64,000 bases of DNA. Origin: Eleusine coracana subsp. coracana. Lineage: Eukaryota; Streptophyta; Magnoliopsida; Poales; Poaceae. The translations under genes and the position numbers were made by a program. The stretch spans positions 37,089,511 through 37,153,510 of the forward strand of contig CM064424.1 in assembly GCA_032690845.1 (NCBI GenBank), written 5' to 3'. Shown piece by piece: positions 43,629 through 53,391 of the stretch. Under the pieces are notes generated by a model, which saw nothing but the letters and a program-made list of their open reading frames with translations, was not told the origin of the DNA and did no database searches. Numbering within the stretch: the stretch's first letter is position 1; each line of letters begins with the position of its first letter.

Positions 43629-44683
43629 AAGTGGCGGATCCGGCAAAAAAGTTTAGGTAGGGCGGAGCCGCAACATATATTTAAATGGGCAATAGATATA
43701 TATGACATGCAAATGATAAGTCTTTCATTTTTGAAAGATGTCATAGTTAGATATCTAAATTAACATGTATTTTGAATAGTAGAAAAAATCATGTGAAGAT
43801 TCATACTATTCCTAAGACACTAATAAGCATGTCCATGACTTCTAGCAGGCTTTGGCAAATTCATTTTCCGATCTTTCATGGAATTGGCTAATAAATTATT
43901 CATTATTTGTAGGATAGAAAATTCATTATTAACGTGCAATATCTTCAATTTCAACAGCAACTTCGTATTCTGAAAATGGAAAAAAACTCTCCATTTTGTG
44001 CACCGAGCCAACTGCTTGATCTCTGTTGCGGTACAGATTTTCAAAATACGATATTGAAAAACATACAATTACTTTTGACTTTTTTTTAGAACAAACTACT
44101 TCAAACTTCGAAGAATTGAGACCAATTGCAATTTGCAAGCAACAGAACTGAGGCCCATTCAGCATTGGGGGATTGGCCCAACTAAAACTAAGCCTCATTA
44201 GTTATCTGCATTCTTCATTTAAGCTGGATGACAGCCATGGACGACACAGAGAAGCGTCCCTGTCGCTCGAAGGCCCAACTAGAAGAATAAAAAAATAAAA
44301 ATAAAGAAAACATGACCTACCGGGGGTATGGCAGCACTCGAGCATTGTATTTAAGGAGAAGATCCTCTCATGTAGATCAAGAAAAAACACTAAAGTGCTA
44401 CCAGCCTTATGAGAACCTGGGTCGGGGCCACCATGGGCGCCGTTGCTTCCAGAGGCGAGGCCTTAACCAAATGATTTGGTGCGGGGAGAGGCGAGGCGAT
44501 TTTTTTAACCCAGATCATAAATTCGCTCCTACTAGGAGTCAAACCTGGGACCTAGGAGGTGCAACTCAGACACCTTACCAATGAGGTAAAGGCCCAACTA
44601 GAAGAAGAATGACAGGGGGTACTCGGCGCTAAGGTTAGGTAGGCCGGCCACCCTACCTTGCCTTATTGGAAGATCCGCCACTA
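43629..44683. mobile_element. non-autonomous hAT-like DNA transposon
   Basis: The ends are AAGTGGCGGATCCGGC and, inverted, TAGTGGCGGATCTTCC; the inverted repeat continues with mismatches for about 39 bp (GGTAGGG-GG on both). Flanks CCTGGCAT (43621-43628) and CCTGCCAT (44684-44691) form an 8-bp target duplication with one mismatch, as for hAT. It splits the RNase H reading on the minus strand. There is no transposase ORF. Excluding the SINE it is about 735 bp. Confidence 0.75.
44270..44606 (-). mobile_element. tRNA-derived SINE with 18-bp target duplication
   Basis: Body 44288-44588 on the minus strand. Pol III A box (TACCTCATTGG, 44578-44588) and B box (GGTTTGACTCC, 44535-44545) are separated by 32 bp as in tRNA genes. 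The 3' end is T-rich, as in grass p-SINE-type elements. AAGGCCCAACTAGAAGAA occurs perfectly on both sides (44270-44287 and 44589-44606). It lies inside the hAT-like element. Confidence 0.85.
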
Positions 44684-45026
44684 CCTGCCATCGTAGAGCT
44701 GCCACCTTGAATCGACCACAATGGTCACGTATTACAGCTGCATAACTTTCTTCGCTGTCAGAATTAAATTTCAGAGCGAAGGGCTACGTATGTGAGCTAT
44801 GGAAAGTCCGAGATACACCACTGAGAGTAATCCTATTCTGCCATATTTACTACCATCATTCAAAAATATAAAGATTTTGGGTTTTGGTCGAATTCAAAAG
44901 TTTTAGACTTAAATATTTGTAATATCAATTATTGCAAATGAAAATACTTGCAATTATTTTCAAATCCAATAACATTATTTTCTACTCTATGCTATTAATC
45001 TTTATAATATTGGATTGTTTTGACTT

Positions 45027-45031
45027 TATTG
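45027..45031. repeat. target site duplication of element G, left copy
   Basis: TATTG, repeated exactly at 51702-51706. Confidence 0.8.
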
Positions 45032-45540
45032 TATTAGGTTGATCTCTCGGGTTGGGCCCAATGGCCCAACAACCTTGTTCACACACCCTGTCAGGGGCGT
45101 CCAGCCTATTGGCTGGTGGGCCCCCATCACGCTGCGCAACATAAAAGGGGGTGGGGGCCGGAGGCACGCACACAAAGGTTCACCATGCCATACTCCACCT
45201 CACCCTACAAACCCTAATCTGATCTAAGGAGGGGGGCGCAGCCAGTGGTAGGACTGTTCACCGTCATCGCCAACAGGATCTCGTCGTCCTCAACTCTCCT
45301 CACCGACCGGAATGACTCCATCGACAGCCCCTTCCCAATGGCGCACGATGATGAAGCTGCTACCTCGGGCACCGCACAGATTGCCACCGCACAGCGCCAC
45401 CTCTCCAGCTCCGCCTCCGATCAGTGCACTTGCCTCTTCTCCCTCTGACTCTCTCTTTCTCTCTCGCATGCACAAGATCTGAATACGAACATGTTTTAGT
45501 CTACCCTTTCTAGTTAATGCCTAGATCCGCGGTTTTAACA
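45032..45540 (+). repeat. element G 5' LTR
   Basis: Starts TATTAGGTTGATC (TGTT in the other LTR) and ends GGTTTTAACA. TATA-like ATAAAAGGGG at 45141-45150 and a telobox AAACCCTAA at 45209-45217. Confidence 0.88.
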
Positions 45541-45541
45541 T

Positions 45542-45553
45542 TGGTACCAGAGC
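45542..45553 (+). promoter_or_regulatory. primer binding site of element G (tRNA-iMet)
   Basis: TGGTACCAGAGC, one base off the usual Copia PBS TGGTATCAGAGC, one base after the LTR. Confidence 0.88.
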
Positions 45554-45938
45554 ATTTGGTTTGCGCATCAATTTGAACAGAGTAGGAGGAGATCGGTTTC
45601 GAATTGGTCAAAAGAAAGAAAGAACACCTCCCCCCCCCAAAAAAAAAAAAAACCGAAACCCTAACCCTAGATCAGAAAAGGTAAAAGGAAAAGGAGCACG
45701 GGAGAGAGATCTTGGGCTCGTACCCGGTTGCCTCGTCGTGCCATGGCTGCTGCAGGCTAGCCGGTGTTGGAAGGATGGGCTACGCGCCATTGCACCGACG
45801 CTCAACGGCGGCGCGTTCACCCTCGGGTGAGCGCACACGCCATCAAAAGCCCTAGCGGTGACACGAACTAGGGCCCTCACGTCATCCTCTGCTGGTCGTC
45901 GCGTATGTAGCGCCAGCGCTGCTGGTCACCGTCATGTG

Positions 45939-45974
<36 letters not shown>

Positions 45975-46864
45975 GAGGCGCCGTCGTCAAGCTACTCGAC
46001 GGCGGCGCGCTCAGCGACGGGTGAATGTGCTCGCCGGCGAGGAGCTCAACAGCGGTGTCATTCTTCTTCTCTTCTCTGGCCGAAGGTCACCGCCGCTGCT
46101 GTGAGTGGAGAGAGGGGAGGAGGAGAAAAATGAAGCTAGCTTTTGGGAGCTGCGGCTGATGCCGAGTTTTGTTCACGCGATCTGTGCGCTTGGCCGTCCA
46201 TCACGACGGACGACCGAGATTGGTGCGGGGCAGGCGGGGGTGTGCGGCGACCGAGATTGGTGCGGGGCAGGCGGGGGTGTGTGAGGGCCCTGCACTAGGC
46301 CAGAATGGCGGCCCAGGCATTGGCTACCGGGCTGGTGGCCCAGGTGGGCGCGGGCGCAAGAAGGCTAGGCCAAAAGGCCTGGCGCGCGTGCAGTGGGCCT
46401 CTTTTGGGCCGAATGACACAGTAGCGAAGTTTAATAATTTTGGCTCATTTTAGCAAAATTTTGAATGGATTTTTTATTAGTTTTTTGAAAGAGTTAAAAA
46501 TATTTTTCTCTAGAAAATTTGAACCAATGGGTTAGGTTTCCAGAGAGTAACTTAAGGTTATTTTGCTACTGTTCATATGTGATTAATGATTGTTTCCGCT
46601 GTGTATTGATGAATTATGATGAAAATTGGTGTTTCTAAATTAAATTTTGAACCAACAGGAGAAGTGTAATTTTAGGAGCATTAATTATGTTCTGTGATGT
46701 TGCTATTTTCTAACCAAAGTTGTTAATTACAATATCATAGTTATGATGGTTTATGCATTATGTCTATTTTCTGCCTAACGGTGATATAGACGTAATGCAA
46801 ACATTTGATGATATGTTTTAAATGTTGTTCTCACTTTGTCATGATTATTTCAGGTCTCGCCTTG
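45554..46864 (+). other. element G long GC-rich leader
   Basis: No supported gene. It holds a C9/A-rich tract (45630-45652), AAACCCTAACCCTAG (45656-45670), a run of 32 G (45941-45972) and a tandem repeat of GACCGAGATTGGTGCGGGGC (about 46211 and 46249). Open frames here are low-complexity. Confidence 0.6.
45941..45972 (+). repeat. homopolymer run of 32 G
   Basis: Uninterrupted G tract in the leader of element G; length is prone to sequencing or assembly error. Confidence 0.8.
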
Positions 46865-47858
46865 ATGGGTGTGTTGAAGGACATTCCCACGCTGAAGGGA
46901 GACAACTATGGTGCTTGGAAAAGCAAGGTTGACATGGCTTTCATCATGGGAGAGTTAGACTGGGTTTTGAATGAACCCTGTCCTGTAGAGCCCACTGACC
47001 TTGTGAGGGGGGCGAATGAGCTTGATGCTAATTGGCAAAAGAGGGAGCGAGATTTTGCTCTCATAAGAGCTGCCTATGATTATAATCACAGGAAATGGAC
47101 CGTGGACAACAAGAAATGCTTATCCTTGGTAAAGAACATGATTGAGCCATCAATTTTGGGCTCAATCCATCAATTTTGGGCTCAATCCAAGATTGTGATA
47201 ATGTCAAGGAGTACCTTGAAAGGATAAAGAATCAGTTTACTGGTTTTTCAAAGACTTATGCTATTTTGTTGATCAAGCAACTTGTGACACAGAAGTACAC
47301 AGGGAATGGCATGAGGGACCACGTCCTTCGCATGATGGACATGGCCAACAAGTTGGTGCCAATGAAGTTGACACTTCCAGATGAGTTTGTGGTACACCTG
47401 TCTTGGCTTCTTTGCCTAAGGAGTTTGACAACTTTGTTGTCAACTACAACTATAGTCCTAAGAAATGAACTTACGATAAGCTTATTGCCAACTATGTGCA
47501 ACATGAAAAGACTCTCAAGCAACCAAGTGGAGGTTCCTTGAACTATGTCAAGGACAACAAGAAGAAGAACTTTAACCCCTCCACTTCAAAGGGAAAGCAG
47601 CCTCAGCATCAACCCCAACAGAGAGAGTGGACAGCGGAGAAGGATCAGTGTCTCCACTGTAAGAAGAAAGGACACTTCAAGAAAAATTGTCTTGACTTCC
47701 TGAAAGAATTCATGGCAAGAAGGGGTGAGAACGTTATTACTTTTGTAAATGAATCCTTGTATATTGATTATTCTAGATCCACATGGTGGATTGATTCTTG
47801 TGCAACTATTCATGTTGCTAATTCTTTACAGAGATTCATTTCAACAAGGACCACGTGA
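46865..47858 (+). pseudogene. element G Gag and protease start
   Basis: Gag starts MGVLKDIPTLKGDNYGAW, the N-terminal signature of Copia Gag. The frame is broken at 47147-47186 by a 20-bp tandem duplication, and the rest (EYLERIKNQFTGFSKTYA and on) follows in the shifted frame. A second shift near 47430-47500 leads to a zinc knuckle CLHCKKKGHFKKNC (C-X2-C-X4-H-X4-C), followed by WWIDSCATIHVANS, the protease active site where DSGAT is expected but Gly is Cys. Gag packages the RNA and the protease matures Gag-Pol; neither is likely functional here. Confidence 0.85.
47147..47186 (+). repeat. 20-bp tandem duplication causing the gag frameshift
   Basis: CCATCAATTTTGGGCTCAAT occurs at 47147-47166 and 47167-47186. 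Adding 20 bp shifts the frame by two, exactly the difference between the two gag frames. Confidence 0.9.
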
Positions 47859-49340
47859 ATAAATGAAGGTTCCATTAGAGTTGCTAATGGAGTTGAAGCA
47901 GAAGTTGAAGCCGTTGCGGATTTGCCTTTGGAGCTAGCTGATGGTGTTAGACTTCTGCTTCGGGATGTCTTTTATGTACCTTCGTTACAAAGGAACTTAA
48001 TAAGTGTGTCGCGTTTGGAATGTAATGGATATCAGTGTCATTTTGGTAATGGTAAGTGTGAACTACATACGTGATGGACAAGCTTTATTTATTATCACTG
48101 TGTCATAATGTGAATTACATACGTGATGCGAATGTTGATATGAATGTGGATGTATCCTCGTCGAATAAAGTGAAGAAAAGAAAGAGAACTCTAAATGATG
48201 TCTTATCAAAATTATGGCATTGTCGCTTAGGCCATATTTTGAGGGGGGAAATTGAGAGACTCATTAACAATGATATTCTTCCTCCATTAGAGTTCTCAGT
48301 CTTAGAACAATGCATAGACTGCATTAAAGGAAAATATGTAAAGATAATAAAAAAAAGATGCTAAGTGAAGCGCAGGAATATTAGAGATCATACATACAGA
48401 TATTTGTGGTTCTTTTCTTATGCAAAGTGTGGATGGTTATGATTCATTTATAACATTCACAGATGATTACTCTCGCTATGGTTATATTTATCCAATTAAA
48501 GAATGATCAGAGGCATTGGATAAATTCAAGATATTTAAAGCTGAAGTTGAAAATTAGCATGATTTAAAGATTAAAATAGTGTGGTCTGACCGTGGAGGGG
48601 GGGGGGGGTACTATGGTCAGCACATGTCGTATGGACAAGTACCTGGACCTTTTGCAAGATTTTTGCAAGAGAATGGTATAGTTGCCCAATATTCTACACC
48701 GGGTGAACTATAGCAGAATGGAGTAGCTGAAAGACGCAACCGTACATTGATGGCTATGGTGTGCAGTATGATGAGTTACTCCACTCTACCATTGAGTTTA
48801 TGGATGGAGGCGTTAAAAACCGCCATTCATATTCTCAATAGAGTGCCTAGCAAGTCAGTGCCTAAAACATCGTACGAGCTATGGACAGGAAGAGTGCCCT
48901 CGCTAGCTCACCTATGTGTGTGGGGGAGCCCTGCAGAAGCTAAAGTATTTGACCCAAATATTGGGAAATTCGAACCCAAGATAGTGAGTTGCCATTTTAT
49001 TGGCTATCTTGAAAAGTCAAAAGGATATCATTTTTACCAGTGCAAATAGATACACAAAGTTTGTGGAAACGAGACACGCCATCTTCTTGGAGGATGATAT
49101 GATGAGGGGGGGCATGGTAGCTCGAGAGATTGATCTTGAGGAGAAGCGAGTATTCATGCCCACTCCGATGACTCAAGAACCATTCTTCTCACTGCCTATT
49201 GATGTTGCGCCTGCAATGCATGACGTTGCTTAGCCAACATTTGTTATGACTCCTACTGTGGCGACAAAAAGAGAAATTGAGGAACCTGTCATTCAGGATC
49301 CAACAGAACCCGTTGCCACATAGGGGGAGCCACAACAGCC
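47859..49340 (+). pseudogene. element G integrase
   Basis: Copia integrase, upstream of RT. The HHCC domain is in LWHCRLGHILRGEIERL and EQCIDCIKGK (48210-48345). The core follows with ILEIIHTDICGSF (first Asp), IVWSDRGG (second Asp) and NGVAERRNRTLMAM (Glu). After the second Asp a run of 12 G (48597-48608) breaks the frame. Further stops are at 48361 and inside the core. The C-terminal part YELWTGRVPSLAHLCVWGSP is typical of Copia. Inactive. Confidence 0.85.
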
Positions 49341-49344
49341 TCAA

Positions 49345-50310
49345 GTGGAAAATGTGCCAAATGTAGAGGCCCCTAGAAGGTCTCAACGAGCCAGAAGATC
49401 ATCTATTGCTGATGACTATGAAGTCTATAGTACAGAAGAATTTCATATGGCAGATGATCCCACCACATATGAAAAGGCCATGAGCAGCGCCCATGCATCT
49501 GAATGGCTAGAGGCCATGAAAGATGAAATGAGGTCTATGCATCTCAACGATGTATGGGATTTGGAGGAAATTCTCAAAGGAGCCAAAACAATAGGTTGTA
49601 TATGGGTTTACAAGATTAAATATGACTTTCGAGGGAAAATTGAAAAGTTTAAAGCACGGCTTGTGGCAAAAGGCTTCACACAAAGAGAAGAAATTGATTA
49701 CAATGAGACCTTTTCTATAGTCTCTTGTAAAGATTCTTTTAGAATTGTAATGGTTCTAGTGGCACATTATGACTTGGAATTACATCAAATGGATGTAAAG
49801 ACGGTGTTTCTAAATGGGGACCTAAAGAAAAGAGTTTACATGGCACAACCAAAAGGTTTTGTCGTGCAAAGAAAGGAAAATATGGGATGTCGTCTAAAGC
49901 AATCTAATTATGGATTAAAACAAGCTTCAAGACAGTGGTACTAAAGTTTCATGGAACAATAAGGAAATTTGGGTTTTAAGAAAATGCAGAGGACAACTGC
50001 ATTTATGCAAAGTTCAAGAATGGAAAATTTATTTTCTTAGTTCTGTATGTGGATGATATTCTACTCGCTAGTAGTGATATCAGTCTACTACATGAAACAA
50101 AGAAATTCTTGTCCTTGAATTTCGACATGAAAGATCTTGGTGAAGCATCGTATGTCTTGGGCATAGAAATTCACCGGGATAGGAAAAAGTTTGAACTGGG
50201 ACTGTCTCAAAGGACATATATAGAAAAAGTATTGAAGAAATTCAATATGCACAAATGTAGTGCCACACCTGCTCCTATAGTGAAGAGCGATAAATATGGG
50301 GATTTTTAAT
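49345..50310 (+). pseudogene. element G reverse transcriptase
   Basis: The Copia RT starts around SEWLEAMKDEMRSM, then YKIKYDFRGKIEKFKARLVA, QMDVKTVFLNGDL and YGLKQASRQWY. After a stop and frameshift (49942-50048) comes the catalytic LYVDDILLASSD (YVDD) and MKDLGEASYVLGIEI. These are the standard motifs in order. The break between the two halves precludes a full-length enzyme. Confidence 0.88.
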
Positions 50311-51023
50311 GTCCGAAAAGTCAGTATAAACTGAATGAAATGAAAGCGGTACCGTATGCTTCGGCTATTGGGAGCCTACAGTATGCACAAGTGTGCACTC
50401 GCACTAACTTAGCATTTGTCACCGGGTTACTTGGCAGATTTCAAAGTAATCCAGGCATAGAGCACTGGAAATTGATAAAGGAAGTCTGACGCTATTTGCA
50501 AGGAACAAAAGGGCTCATGTTGACATATAGAAGATCAGAATCACTCTAAGTGGTGGGGTATTCGGATTCTAATTTTGCAAAGGATAATACAAAGTCAACA
50601 TCGAGATACGTATTCACTCTTGCAGGAGGAGCCATTTCATGGAAAAGCTCAAAGCAGACCATTACTGCAGGGTCAATGATGTATGCCGAGTTTATAGCAT
50701 GTTATGAGGCCACGGGACAGGTAAACTTGCTAAAGAAATTCATACACGGTTTGAAGGTGGTCGATAGTATTGAAAGACCGTTGACGTTATACTCTGATAA
50801 TGAGCCCGCGGTAATGTATACTCAGAACAATCAGTCAAGTGGTGCTGCCAAACACATTGACATAAAGTACTATATTGTGAAGGATAAAGTCCGAGATCAA
50901 ACCATAAGTCTTGAGTGCATAAGAACAGAAAGAATGCTCACAGATCCGCTCATGAAAGGCCTATCACCCAACATGTTCAAGGAACATGTAGTCGGCATAG
51001 GATTAAGGGAAGCCTTATGATCT
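50311..51023 (+). pseudogene. element G RNase H
   Basis: VGYSDSNFAKDNTKSTSRY (first catalytic Asp), SSKQTITAGSMMYAEFIA (catalytic Glu) and LYSDNEPAVM (Asp), with AKHIDIKYYIVKD near the end. The frame 50550-51020 is open. A Copia RNase H that follows RT; the 240 bp before it (connection domain) contain stops. Confidence 0.85.
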
Positions 51024-51182
51024 CTGTACTAGAGGCCCAAAGTAAAGGAATGTATCTATTTCTATACAGAGATATGTACAGTGGTTGTTTTGATTCTATC
51101 GAGATAGACCATGACGATGAAACATGCTCTATGCATAAATTTGTGGTGAAATAGAAAATAAAAGTAAATGTAAAGATCTAAG

Positions 51183-51196
51183 ATCAAGGAGGAGAA
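51183..51196 (+). promoter_or_regulatory. polypurine tract of element G
   Basis: ATCAAGGAGGAGAA directly before the 3' LTR. Confidence 0.75.
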
Positions 51197-51701
51197 TGTT
51201 AGGTTAATCTCCTGGGTTGGGCCCAACGGCCCAACCACCTTGTTCACGCGCCTTGTTCGAGGGCGCCCAGCCTATTGGCTGGTGGGCCCCCGTCACACCG
51301 CGTAACATAAAAGGGGGTGGGGGCGGAGGCACGCACACAAAGGTTCACCGTGCCATACTCCACCTCACCCCACAAACCCTAATCCGATCTGAGGGGGCGC
51401 AGCCAGTGATGGGACTGTTCACCACCGCCGCCACCCGGATCTCGCCGTCCTCAACTCTCCTCACCGACGGGAACGACTCCATCAATGACCCCTTCCCGAT
51501 GATGCACGATGATGAAGCCGCTACCTTGGGTGCCACGCAGACCGCCGTCACACAACGCCACCTCTCCAGCTCCGCCTCCGATCAGTGCACTTGCCTCTTC
51601 TCCCTCTGACTCTCTCTTTCTCTCTCGCATGCACAAGATCTGAACATGAACATGTTTTAGTCTACCCTTTCTAGTCGATGCCTAGATCCATGGTTTTAAC
51701 A
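51197..51701 (+). repeat. element G 3' LTR
   Basis: TGTTAGGTTAATC to GGTTTTAACA, colinear with the 5' LTR. It also has the CATAAAAGGGG and AAACCCTAA motifs. Confidence 0.9.
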
Positions 51702-52617
51702 TATTGAAACTCAAAAATACATTTCAAAACAACGGTACATGTCAATGAGATAAGAAGATCATTTTCACTGCAAAGGCTGTATTCTCGTTATACAAGGGCA
51801 AAAAATGTCGCTATCACCAATCATTTTTTGAAAAAAGTGAGCTGTGTGTAGCTCATGAAGTGGTTGACGGGAGGGAAAGTACAATGCTGAAAAGGAAAAA
51901 TAATGTGACTACACGCTTTTCTCAACATAGGTTGTCGGCAGTCAGTCGGTAGTGTACTGGACAGTGAAGCAAAAGGAGAAAACAAAACAAACACGAACCA
52001 CGCTGCTGTGTTGCTCCGGGCGGCTTGGATTGCTCTGCCCTGCTTTCTCGTGCGGCCTCAACACGCCATGAATCGTGCGTGCTCAATGTCCGTGCCGCAT
52101 GCACGCTGGGATTTTGTCTCCATCTCCAGAATAACGACAACTTGCAACAATCCTAACAACTGTTCCAAAAATATAATATTTGCAGCCCGTTGTTGGGTTT
52201 GATTTTGTTTCAGCGGAAAATCTAGCCATACAACATGTGAAATTTGCTCCTTGAACCAGATCGAAATGAAGATTACAAATACCCAAAAAATATATGCGAA
52301 TATCTCGAAAATAAATATCCATGCTGATTTGGTCGTAAATTTAGGCACAGTAGCAGGAAGAGCCGGGTGTATTATTGCTTCCTTCACGCATTCCGATGCC
52401 TTTAAATGTCCGCTTGCGGCGCACCGAATCACCCACTCCCGTCGATTCCCTCCGCTCCTTTTCTTTCCCGCCTCCCATTCTCTCGCCACCACCCTAAATA
52501 TCTCCCCAACGGAAAGCCCTCCCCAAAAATCCAATTCCCGAATCCACCCCCAATCCAATCCCCTCTCTCGCTCGCGAAAAAAAAAAGAAACCCTTCTTTC
52601 CCTCCCAAGCCGCCGCC
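51702..52617 (+). promoter_or_regulatory. upstream region and 5' leader of the ribose-5-phosphate isomerase gene
   Basis: About 900 bp between element G and the start codon. A TTTAAAT motif (about 52400) is the best TATA candidate; the DNA after it turns CT-rich (TCCCCTCTCTCGCTCGC), typical of grass 5' leaders. No other gene seen. The minus-strand ORFs here and opposite the CDS are shadows. Confidence 0.4.
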
Positions 52618-53391
52618 ATGGGCAGCGCCGCCACCTCCCCGCCGCCGTCCGGGAAGCTGACCCAGGAGGAGCTCAAGCGCGTGGCGGCGCACCGCGCGGT
52701 GGAGCTGGTGGAGACCGGGATGACGCTGGGCCTGGGGACCGGGTCCACGGCGGCGCACGCCCTGGACCGCCTCGGGGAGCTCCTCGCTTCCGGCGCCCTC
52801 GCGAGCGTCGCCGGCGTGCCCACCTCGCTGAAGACGGAGGCCCACGCGACCCGCGTCGGGATCCCGCTCCTCGAGCTCGCGGGCGCGGGCAGGATCCACC
52901 TCTCCATCGACGGCGCGGACGAGGTGGACCCGGACCTCAACCTCGTCAAGGGCCGCGGCGGCTCGCTCCTCCGGGAGAAGATGATCGAGGGTTCTGGCGA
53001 GAGGTTCGTCGTCATCGTCGACGAGTCCAAGCTCGTGCCCAGGCTCGGATGCACGGGCGCCGTCCCCGTCGAGGTCGTCCCCTTCGGCGCGGTCCACACC
53101 CTCGGCCTCGTCCGCAAGGTGTTCGACGGTTTGCCTGGCTTCAGCGCCAGGCTCAGGACCGTCCCTGCCAAGGCAGCAGGCGCCGAGGAGGTGCCCTTCG
53201 TCACCGACAACGGCAACTACATCGTCGAGATGTTCTTCGAGGACGGCATCCGCGGCGACCTGCGTGACATCAGCGACCGCCTTCTCCGCATCACCGGCGT
53301 CGTCGAGCATGGCATGTTCCTCGGCATGGCCACCACCGTCATCGTCGCTAAAAAGGACGGTACCGTCGAGATTATCAACAAGGAGAACTAG
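52618..53391 (+). CDS. ribose-5-phosphate isomerase (RpiA type), probably cytosolic
   Basis: Interconverts ribose 5-phosphate and ribulose 5-phosphate in the pentose phosphate pathway. It is a single exon of 257 codons, close to the usual size of RpiA enzymes. Motifs in order: LGLGTGSTA (residues 37-45, phosphate loop), SIDGADEVDPDLNLVKGRGG (96-115), REKM (119-122), VDESKLV (134-140) and VTDNGNYIVEMFF (195-207). By alignment with E. coli RpiA, D98, D101, K111 and catalytic E120 match D81, D84, K94 and E103, so the active site is complete. The ATG sits in CCGCCGCCATGGGC, a strong plant context, and no in-frame ATG lies upstream near it. The N-terminus is short (about 12 residues before the core), without a plastid transit peptide, so cytosol is likely. 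High GC, as in many grass genes. Confidence 0.95.
   Translation: MGSAATSPPPSGKLTQEELKRVAAHRAVELVETGMTLGLGTGSTAAHALDRLGELLASGALASVAGVPTSLKTEAHATRVGIPLLELAGAGRIHLSIDGADEVDPDLNLVKGRGGSLLREKMIEGSGERFVVIVDESKLVPRLGCTGAVPVEVVPFGAVHTLGLVRKVFDGLPGFSARLRTVPAKAAGAEEVPFVTDNGNYIVEMFFEDGIRGDLRDISDRLLRITGVVEHGMFLGMATTVIVAKKDGTVEIINKEN

Larger units (their letters stand above)
43219..44850 (-). pseudogene. LINE-type RNase H relic (non-LTR retrotransposon 3' end)
   Basis: On the minus strand, from about 44800, an RNase H-like segment can be read (SEESYAAVIRDHCGRFKVAALRW). It is interrupted by a DNA transposon (43629-44683) and resumes with ALLMEAMVCKLGVELA, ETDCLELV and FTYTPRSCNRVAHACAR. The acidic residues of MEAM and ETDC and the NxVAH motif are those of the RVT_3-like RNase H at the C-terminus of plant LINEs. 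The end is followed by a short 3' region and an A tail (T run 43219-43228 on the plus strand). A stop and shift after ETDCLELVGL and a 54-bp tandem duplication are present. RT and endonuclease are absent. Confidence 0.65.
45032..51701 (+). mobile_element. element G: complete but decayed Ty1/Copia retrotransposon
   Basis: LTRs of 509 bp (45032-45540) and 505 bp (51197-51701), PBS for initiator tRNA-Met, and gag, protease, integrase, RT and RNase H in Copia order, with a purine tract. The perfect 5-bp target duplication TATTG shows the insertion is structurally whole. Coding regions carry several stops, a 20-bp duplication, a G-run insertion and frameshifts. Length 6670 bp. A 1.3 kb leader separates PBS and gag. 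Confidence 0.92.
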
